A stretch of DNA of 49,154 bases from NCBI GenBank assembly GCA_000405945.1, contig ASOC01000003.1, positions 1 to 49,154 of the forward strand. The letters run 5' to 3'. The DNA is from Candidatus Omnitrophus fodinae SCGC AAA011-A17 (GTDB taxonomy: Bacteria; Omnitrophota; Omnitrophia; Omnitrophales; Omnitrophaceae). Position 1 is the first letter of the stretch. Every line of letters begins with the position of its first letter. Shown here one piece after another: positions 43,828 to 49,154 of the stretch. The notes under the pieces were generated by a model. That model did not search any database and was not told the origin of the DNA. It worked only from the letters and a program-made list of their open reading frames with translations. The position numbers were made by a program, and so were the translations under genes.

Positions 43828-44004
43828 GTGAACCACATACCAAAGTTATTCGCTTGGATCGGTATCGCTCTTCTGCTTGGCTCATTTCTCATCAGACTTC
43901 CCGGAGGATTTCAATTTTCGACCCGCGGTTTGATGGAATTCACCCAAACCTTTCTCCTCGTCGGTATATGCCTTGGGGTCGCTCAGCTGCAAAAAAAATC
44001 CTGA
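43828..44004 (+). CDS. Small two-helix membrane protein (58 residues)
   Basis: A GTG start at 43828 is preceded by a strong AAGGAGAGG site (43813-43821), good evidence that this short frame is translated. The product, starting (M)NHIPKLFAWIGIALLLG, has two hydrophobic helices (about residues 7-22 and 40-53) around a short Gly/Phe/Arg-containing loop, and ends in QKKS. The family is unknown to me. It lies 15 bases before the histidine kinase gene, so it could be co-transcribed and act as a membrane partner or sensor for that otherwise soluble kinase; this is inference from position only. Confidence 0.68.
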   Translation: MNHIPKLFAWIGIALLLGSFLIRLPGGFQFSTRGLMEFTQTFLLVGICLGVAQLQKKS

Positions 44005-44019
44005 GCCTTTATCCTCCTA

Positions 44020-45198
44020 ATGCAAACAACCGCATCCCATAAGGAATCACTGTTGATTGTCGAAGAAAATCTCGTGGTGCAGTCTCTGTTCGGAGAGGCT
44101 TTGCAGCGCAAAGGATACCGTGTGGGTCAGGCATTGAATCCCGATACAGGTCTGCAAATGTACAGCAAAAATGCGGTGGACCTCGTGATCACCAATATCC
44201 AATTTAAAAACAGTAGCGGGATTGAATTTTTATTCGAACTCAAGCGTCTAGATCCCGACGTGGCGGTGATTGTGCTCGCCAATATTACGGACCTTGACAT
44301 GGCCAGACGCACGGTTGCCTATGGGATTTATGATCTTATCCCCATCCCCTTTGAACTTGACCAGGTCGTTAGCGCCGTGGCCAAGGCGTGTGAAAAGAAA
44401 ATGCTGCTTGAGCGTAACCAGCTTTTGATAGAAAAGCAGGCAACGCTGATTGAAAAGCTGCATCGTTCGTATATGCAGCTTAAGGAACTTGATAAACTTA
44501 AGACAGAATTTCTTGTCACGATTTCGCATGAACTTCTAACCCCGCTCAGTTGCATCAAGTCTTTGACTTATAACTTGCTTCACGGCGTTGTAGGGGAACT
44601 TGATCCGAAGAAAAAGGAATACGCTCAGCTTATTCAAGAAGATGCCGATAGACTGGAAGAAATATTGCGGGATATCCTGAACTTCTCTAAACTTGAAGCC
44701 GGGAAAATGGTTCTTATTAGAGAGCCGGTTGACGTGAATGCCGTTATCGCAAAAGTTGTAAGGGCCATGCAGCCTATCGCGGAAGCAAAAAATATTTTCC
44801 TGCGTCAGATGAACCCCAAGCCATTAGCGCTTGTTTCCGCCGATAGGGCCAGGCTTGAAGAAATTTTGGCTAATTTGATCGAAAACGCCCTGAAATTCAC
44901 GCCAGCCGGAGGCAAGATTGAGTTGGACGCGGTGGACCACCCTGAGGAGATTAGAGTTACGGTCCGAGACACGGGGATGGGCATAGCCCCTGAAAATCTT
45001 AATAAAATCTTTGCTCAGTTCACGCAATTTCACAGAGAGCATGGGCCGGGGTCTCAAGGGATTGGCCTGGGACTGGCCGTCGTAAAAAAGCTCGTTGAGA
45101 TGCACGGGGGCATCATAAGCGTTCAGAGTCAGGTTCAAAAAGGCACGACATTTCTTTTCTCAATTCCGAGACAAGAGAGTAAAATAGGCAGAACATGA
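44020..45198 (+). CDS. Histidine kinase with N-terminal degenerate receiver domain
   Basis: A soluble 392-residue protein. Residues 1-125 fold like a receiver (LLIVEEN, acidic pair E15/E16) but have Asn59 where the phosphoacceptor Asp should be (LVITNIQF) and Ile109 in place of the conserved Lys (PIPF), so it should not be phosphorylated. A coiled-coil linker (about 128-160) leads to a normal HisKA domain with H170 (TISHELLTPLSCIKSL) and a HATPase domain with LIENALKFTPAGGKI, DTGMGIAPENL and GIGLGLAVVKKL. The pseudo-receiver may sense a protein or ligand. The cognate regulator is probably the receiver gene 8 bases downstream. Confidence 0.87.
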   Translation: MQTTASHKESLLIVEENLVVQSLFGEALQRKGYRVGQALNPDTGLQMYSKNAVDLVITNIQFKNSSGIEFLFELKRLDPDVAVIVLANITDLDMARRTVAYGIYDLIPIPFELDQVVSAVAKACEKKMLLERNQLLIEKQATLIEKLHRSYMQLKELDKLKTEFLVTISHELLTPLSCIKSLTYNLLHGVVGELDPKKKEYAQLIQEDADRLEEILRDILNFSKLEAGKMVLIREPVDVNAVIAKVVRAMQPIAEAKNIFLRQMNPKPLALVSADRARLEEILANLIENALKFTPAGGKIELDAVDHPEEIRVTVRDTGMGIAPENLNKIFAQFTQFHREHGPGSQGIGLGLAVVKKLVEMHGGIISVQSQVQKGTTFLFSIPRQESKIGRT

Positions 45199-45206
45199 GG
45201 TAATTT

Positions 45207-45611
45207 ATGGAAAACGCGTCTCCAAAATTAGGCAAACGGATTTTAGTTGTTGACGATGAACCGCACATCTTGAGAACTTTGGAAGACCTGTTGGCGGCTG
45301 AAGGGTATATTGTGTATAAGGCCGCGGACGGTAAAAAAGCCCTTGAGCAGGCTGACGCCATGCTTCCAGACCTGATTATTCTTGACGTGATGATGCCCAA
45401 ACTGGACGGTTTTGAGGTGCTGAAACGGCTCAAGAAAAGTGACAAAACCATGGATATTCCCATCATCATGCTTACGGTTAAATCCACAACTCAGGATATA
45501 GAGCAGGGAATTCGGCTTTACGCCGAAAAATACATCAGCAAACCTTTTAATTCGGAATTCCTACTGCAGGAGATTGCCAAGTCCCTTTCAATCCGGGGAA
45601 GCGGCATTTGA
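45207..45611 (+). CDS. Single-domain response regulator (CheY-like)
   Basis: A 134-residue receiver domain with no output domain. All key residues are present: acidic pair in LVVDDEPHIL, phosphoacceptor D60 (LIILDVMMPKLDGFEVL), Thr in MLTVK, and K112 (ISKPF). It has a GAGGTAA ribosome site and follows the kinase after 8 bases, so they probably form a pair: the kinase supplies phosphate that its own degenerate receiver cannot accept. Output would require protein-protein contact; no target is evident from the window. Confidence 0.88.
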   Translation: MENASPKLGKRILVVDDEPHILRTLEDLLAAEGYIVYKAADGKKALEQADAMLPDLIILDVMMPKLDGFEVLKRLKKSDKTMDIPIIMLTVKSTTQDIEQGIRLYAEKYISKPFNSEFLLQEIAKSLSIRGSGI

Positions 45612-45618
45612 TTCAATT

Positions 45619-45918
45619 ATGATATTCGACTGGGTAAAAAAAATATTCGGCCAAAAAACGGAACCAATCCAAGGGGAACCGGTAGGCGTTGTCACCCATT
45701 ATTTTTCCAAGCCGAAAGTTGCCGTTGTGAGAATTAAAAAAGGAAAAATCGAGATTGGAGACACGCTCGGATTTCATGGCCACACCACCAACTTTAAACA
45801 AAAAGTTGAGTCTCTTGAAATAGATCATAAAGCGGTTAAGACCGCTTCCAAAGGCAAGGAAGTGGGCCTTCAGGTGAAGGCGCGCGTAAGACCGCACGAC
45901 GTGGTCTATAAAATCTGA
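45619..45918 (+). CDS. Miniprotein resembling EF-Tu domain 2
   Basis: A 99-residue protein whose residues about 18-95 look like the beta-barrel domain 2 of translational GTPases (VGVVTHYFSKPKVAVVRIKK, GDTLGFHGHTTNFKQKVESL, GLQVKARVRPHDVVYKI). There is no GTPase domain. Proteins of this type are usually annotated 'translation elongation factor-like' and their role is unknown to me. The start is the ATG at 45619, 7 bases after the receiver gene; a longer reading would overlap that gene. A Trp/Lys-rich N-terminal helix (IFDWVKKIFG) is amphipathic and could touch membrane. Confidence 0.75.
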   Translation: MIFDWVKKIFGQKTEPIQGEPVGVVTHYFSKPKVAVVRIKKGKIEIGDTLGFHGHTTNFKQKVESLEIDHKAVKTASKGKEVGLQVKARVRPHDVVYKI

Positions 45919-45941
45919 ACGCCCCTTCCTTTTGATTGCTC

Positions 45942-46235
45942 ATGAGTCCGGAGCCGGCTAAAAACATTCGTGTTCATTTATTGATTGAAGGCAGGGTGCA
46001 GGGTGTTTTCTTCCGAGCGTACGCAAGAGATCAAGCGGTTCAGCTTAAATTGACGGGTTGGGTCCGCAACACTGCCGATGGCAGGGTCGAAGTGGTGGTG
46101 GAGGGAAATCAGAACAAGGTTGAAAGTTTTGTGAACTGGTGCCGGACAGGCCCGCCAAGCTCCAGGGTGACCGATATGAAAGTCGAAAAACAAGAGTGCG
46201 TTGGTGAGATTAAAGTTTTTTCAGTTAGATATTAA
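45942..46235 (+). CDS. acyP: Acylphosphatase
   Basis: A small enzyme (97 residues) that hydrolyses carboxyl-phosphate bonds such as acetyl phosphate or acylated phosphate intermediates. The signature GRVQGVFFRAYARDQA includes the catalytic Arg (R25), and GWVRNTADGRVEVVVEG includes the catalytic Asn (N43). The ATG at 45942 is preferred over a TTG 6 bases earlier. Its position next to two-component genes is noted, but acylphosphatase genes occur in many contexts. Confidence 0.92.
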   Translation: MSPEPAKNIRVHLLIEGRVQGVFFRAYARDQAVQLKLTGWVRNTADGRVEVVVEGNQNKVESFVNWCRTGPPSSRVTDMKVEKQECVGEIKVFSVRY

Positions 46236-46244
46236 CCCAAATTT

Positions 46245-47573
46245 ATGAAATCTCGAAAAGAAGAAATTGCAATCCAAATAATCAAAATCCTCCAAAAAGA
46301 AGGCCACACGGCTTATTTCGCTGGCGGCTGCGTGCGGGACAGTATTTTAAAGGTTCCGGCCAAGGATTACGATGTGGCGACTTCGGCGACGCCCGAGCAG
46401 GTGGAAAAGCTTTTTGAAAAAACGGTGCCCGTGGGCAAACAATTTGGCGTTATGCTGGCCATTATCGAGGGCGAACAATTTGAAATCGCGACTTTCCGGA
46501 AAGAGGGCGGCTATCAGGACGGCAGGCATCCGTCATGGGTAAAAAAATCCGACCCGGAAGAAGATGCCAAACGCCGTGATTTTACCGTCAACGGCCTTTT
46601 TTATGACCCCGTAAAGAATAAAATCATCGACTACGTTGGCGGGGCCGAGGACATCCATAACCGGTTAATCAGCACTATCGGCAAAGCCGAAGAACGCTTT
46701 TCCGAAGATAAACTCCGTCTTATTCGCGCGGTGCGTTTTGCCAGCACGCTCAACTTTAAAATTGAAGAAGAGACCTGGTTCACGCTAAAAAAAATGGTGC
46801 CGGAAATCAAGCAGGTCAGCAGCGAGCGTATCCGCGACGAGCTCGTCAAGATTTTTACGCGTCCTAACGCGGGTCTGGGGCTTGAACTGCTGTCTGAAAG
46901 CGGACTCTTGAAAGAACTCCTTCCGGAAATTGAGGCCATGAAGGGCTGCGAGCAGGCGCCCGATTATCACCCGGAAGGTGACGTGTTCGTGCACACCAAA
47001 CTGCTTCTGGACAAGATGGAGAATCCAACGCCCACGCTGGCTTTCAGCTGTTTGCTTCATGATGTGGGCAAGCCGCCTACCTTTCATCGAGATGGCGAGA
47101 AAATTCATTTTTACGAGCATGACCGCATCGGCGCTGACATGAGCCGTGAAATTCTCACGCGCTTACGTTTTTCAAATAAGGAAATCGAGGCCATTGTGTC
47201 CGCGGTGAGCAATCACATGCGCTTCATGCACGTTAAAGAAATGAGGCAGGGAAAATTAAAGACTTTCCTCTCCCGTGACACCTTTAAGGAAGAATTGGAA
47301 TTGCACCGTATCGACTGTTCGTCCAGCCACGGAAAACTCGATAATTATGAATTCCTCAATGCCAAACTTCAGGAGTTTAAGGCCGATGAACTCAAGCCCA
47401 AACCTTTTCTTACCGGCCACAGGCTTATGGCGGCCGGCCTTTCTGCCGGGCCTGTTATGGGTCAAATCATCAAGGAAGGCTATGATTTGCAGCTAGAAGG
47501 CCGATTCAAAAATGACGATGAGGCAGTTCTGTGGGCCAAGGAGCGCTGGAAACAATTGGTCGACACGGAATAA
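46245..47573 (+). CDS. cca: CCA-adding-type tRNA nucleotidyltransferase with HD domain
   Basis: Class II nucleotidyltransferase that adds or repairs the tRNA CCA end. The 442-residue protein has the head domain with YFAGGCVRDSILKVPAKDYD (GG and D-x-D catalytic motifs), RRDFTVNGLFYD, an RNA- and nucleotide-recognising neck (KLRLIRAVRFAS), and an HD phosphohydrolase domain (LLHDVGKPPTF; residues about 245-330). Some relatives add only CC or only A, or are poly(A) polymerases, and sequence inspection cannot separate these. It begins 9 bases after acyP. Confidence 0.88.
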   Translation: MKSRKEEIAIQIIKILQKEGHTAYFAGGCVRDSILKVPAKDYDVATSATPEQVEKLFEKTVPVGKQFGVMLAIIEGEQFEIATFRKEGGYQDGRHPSWVKKSDPEEDAKRRDFTVNGLFYDPVKNKIIDYVGGAEDIHNRLISTIGKAEERFSEDKLRLIRAVRFASTLNFKIEEETWFTLKKMVPEIKQVSSERIRDELVKIFTRPNAGLGLELLSESGLLKELLPEIEAMKGCEQAPDYHPEGDVFVHTKLLLDKMENPTPTLAFSCLLHDVGKPPTFHRDGEKIHFYEHDRIGADMSREILTRLRFSNKEIEAIVSAVSNHMRFMHVKEMRQGKLKTFLSRDTFKEELELHRIDCSSSHGKLDNYEFLNAKLQEFKADELKPKPFLTGHRLMAAGLSAGPVMGQIIKEGYDLQLEGRFKNDDEAVLWAKERWKQLVDTE

Positions 47574-47581
47574 CCTTCATA

Positions 47582-48784
47582 ATGAACAAAAGCTATTCCC
47601 CGGAAATCAATTTCATCCTCGAAGCCCTTAGATTTTTTATACATCGTGATGCCGGGGCAATTGATCAGTTTATTCAAAAGTTAAATGCGATAACCGATTG
47701 GGAGGCCGTGATTGCCCTCGCTTCCCGCCATCGAATCCTTCCCTTTATAACGCTGGCCCTTGACCGGGCGAATATTTTGAATCAGGTCCCTGCGTCAAAC
47801 CGCAGTTTCATGGAAAGCGATATCCAGCAAGCGGTTTTGGATAACGTGGCGAAAATGGCGGAATTCAAGAAATACAACCGTCTTTTTGAAGAAGCGGGGA
47901 TTCCCGTGATACCGCTCAAAGGGGTCGCTCAAACCCAAATGATTTACCGCGAGACGCCGGTTCGCCGCATGGGTGATATTGATATCCTTGTCAGGGATAG
48001 TGATTTGACAAAATGCAAACAGTTGCTCAAAGCGAACGGATTTTATTTCTTGAACCCGCTCGCAAACCTTTGGCAAATAGATGTTTTAGTACAAGTTTTG
48101 GGCCGAAGCAGTTACATAAAAGGCAATTTGGATATTGATCTTCAATGGCGGCCCCGATTTCAAATCGGCGACACTTCTGCCGAATGGAATTTAAACGGCG
48201 CGTGGGAAAATGCAACCCCATGTCCGGAGTTGGGACCGAATGTGTGCCTTTTATCACCCAAGCATCAGGCACAGCATCTTTTACTTGAAATTACAGGGGA
48301 TTTTGACCGGGGATATCTCATTTTTTTTCAATTGGTTGGTCTAACCTTAATGATGCATAAATTTAATTTAAACGCAGGCGATATTTTGGATATTGGCGGA
48401 AAGTTAAATTCAGATGCCAAACGCCGGATTGAAATCATGTTAAACGCTGTTTGTGAAACATTAATTCAACCCTGCAAAACCGAGCATTGGTCTGCTGAAT
48501 CTGTCGATACAGTCAGGGCAATTTTTGAAAGTGATCTCGATCCTGAAGCCATGATGGGCTGGCCTGCGAAAATGGTTCTTGAAGCGCCGGTTTCATGGCC
48601 TGCCAGAATCGTCTTTTTTGCCGGGTACCTTTTCCCCCGTACGGAATACATCCGGCAAAAATATGGGTCCGGATTTACGAATTGGACAAAAGGATATATC
48701 GGGCATTGGGTTAGATTAGCGGGGAAGGCACATCATTTTTTTCTCCGCAAGGGTTCCTGCGTTTCACGCCGCGCTGTTCAATAA
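47582..48784 (+). CDS. Nucleotidyltransferase-like protein (NTP_transf_5 type)
   Basis: A 400-residue protein with the pattern of the uncharacterised nucleotidyltransferase group NTP_transf_5: an N-terminal helical part (EAVIALASRHRILPFITLAL), then IPVIPLKGVAQTQMIYRE and RRMGDIDILV, which gives the G131-D132-x-D134 metal site of the pol-beta fold. Relatives often occur in capsule, lipopolysaccharide or lasso-peptide-like loci, but the substrate is unknown. The ATG at 47582 is 8 bases after cca; a longer in-frame start would overlap cca. A basic, aromatic C-terminus (SWPARIVFFAGYLFPRTEYI) could sit at the membrane. Confidence 0.82.
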   Translation: MNKSYSPEINFILEALRFFIHRDAGAIDQFIQKLNAITDWEAVIALASRHRILPFITLALDRANILNQVPASNRSFMESDIQQAVLDNVAKMAEFKKYNRLFEEAGIPVIPLKGVAQTQMIYRETPVRRMGDIDILVRDSDLTKCKQLLKANGFYFLNPLANLWQIDVLVQVLGRSSYIKGNLDIDLQWRPRFQIGDTSAEWNLNGAWENATPCPELGPNVCLLSPKHQAQHLLLEITGDFDRGYLIFFQLVGLTLMMHKFNLNAGDILDIGGKLNSDAKRRIEIMLNAVCETLIQPCKTEHWSAESVDTVRAIFESDLDPEAMMGWPAKMVLEAPVSWPARIVFFAGYLFPRTEYIRQKYGSGFTNWTKGYIGHWVRLAGKAHHFFLRKGSCVSRRAVQ

Positions 48785-48889
48785 CTCTCTAAAGCTTTTT
48801 CAGGATCAATCTCCTGTCATATAGAGCCAAAAATACCGCTAAAGATGATTAAAATTGATTCGATATACATATCAAAGGTTAATATTATA

Positions 48890-49154
48890 GCGGTTCCTAA
48901 TCAAAAGTTGTCATGCAGGTGAAGATCTGACCGATAAAGGATAGTATGAAAAAGATACTACCGGACAGGAGGCATGGAACCGAAGCGGATCTCCAAGAAA
49001 TGATGGCTGAGGAAAAGAATGCGAAATATCGGAATCGTCTTTTGGGGATACGGATGTTGATGCTTGGGTATTCTTGCAAGGAAGTAGAAACGATTTGTGA
49101 TGTCAGTCGGACTTGTCTGCAGAAATGGGTCAAAAAGTGGAATGCCGCTGGGAA
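48890..49154 (+). mobile_element. Left part of an IS630-type insertion sequence (cut by window end)
   Basis: The transposase start at 48946 and its helix-turn-helix region mark an IS630-like element running off the window. IS630 elements insert at TA; a TA at 48888-48889 followed by GCGGTTCC is a plausible left end, but the right end is not in view, so the boundary is a guess. ACCGCTA (48835-48841) is an inverted copy of TAGCGGT (48888-48894). Confidence 0.55.
48946..49154 (+). CDS. IS630-family transposase, N-terminal fragment (3'-partial)
   Basis: The frame stays open to the window end (69 complete codons). After MKKILPDRRHGTEADLQEMM comes a helix-turn-helix typical of IS630/Tc1-mariner transposases (YRNRLLGIRMLMLGYSCKEV, ICDVSRTCLQKWVKKWNAAG). 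The catalytic DDE part would lie outside the window. AAAGGA precedes the ATG. Whether the copy is intact cannot be judged. Confidence 0.8.
   Translation, partial: MKKILPDRRHGTEADLQEMMAEEKNAKYRNRLLGIRMLMLGYSCKEVETICDVSRTCLQKWVKKWNAAG

Noticed and set aside
43620-43892. Minus-strand frame of 90 codons between rmuC and the kinase
   Set aside because: It spans the strong hairpin and the antisense of a better-supported small gene with a ribosome site.
1-49154. CRISPR array, tRNA or rRNA genes
   Set aside because: No regularly spaced repeats and no cloverleaf or rRNA-like stretches were seen by eye; a covariance-model scan would be the decisive test.

Overview
The window reads as a chromosomal segment of a Gram-negative-type bacterium: it has an outer-membrane secretin, a type IV pilus locus and sigma-54 control. 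Base composition is moderate. The giant multi-module protein at the left edge and the overall gene repertoire resemble Candidatus Omnitrophota, but that placement rests on remembered resemblance and was not tested by a search. No rRNA, tRNA or CRISPR array was seen. No stretch over 300 bases lacks a gene; the longest gaps are about 204 to 231 bases (before the standalone MshEN gene, between rmuC and the small membrane gene, and before pilA).

Bases 1-8794 hold the 3' part of a giant protein (at least 2721 residues), then a small HAMP membrane protein with its own promoter. The giant chain contains two HIT/GDP-hexose-phosphorylase-like modules and two nucleotidyltransferase-like modules, each pair apparently a tandem duplication.

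Bases 8815-25432 are a long, tightly packed, one-direction housekeeping run: nusA, infB, a shrunken YlxP/DUF503 gene, rbfA, nrnA, truB, ribF, rpsO, pnp, ftsK, rimO, a pgsA-pgpA fusion, cinA, thpR and a HhH-GPD DNA glycosylase. It covers transcription and translation factors, RNA turnover, flavin and phospholipid synthesis, and chromosome segregation. A strong promoter followed at once by a perfect terminator hairpin precedes nusA, so the run may be attenuated. Two double-hairpin repeats with matching ends interrupt it (about 12.3 kb and 24.7 kb).

Bases 25637-40362 are a type IV pilus locus: a standalone c-di-GMP-type MshEN protein, two PilB/GspE-like ATPases, pilC, pilS, pilR, a convergent GT-C/TPR membrane protein, pilA, and pilMNOPQ. 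PilR is a sigma-54 activator, and a good -24/-12 promoter sits before pilA with upstream direct repeats that could be its binding sites. No PilT-like retraction ATPase or prepilin peptidase is present here.

Bases 40475-49154 hold rng (its ribosome site can be paired in a hairpin), a TPR protein that looks leaderless and is divergent from rmuC, a small membrane protein, a histidine kinase with a degenerate receiver, a CheY-like receiver, an EF-Tu domain-2-like miniprotein, acylphosphatase, a CCA-adding-type enzyme and a nucleotidyltransferase-like gene. The window ends inside an IS630-type transposase.
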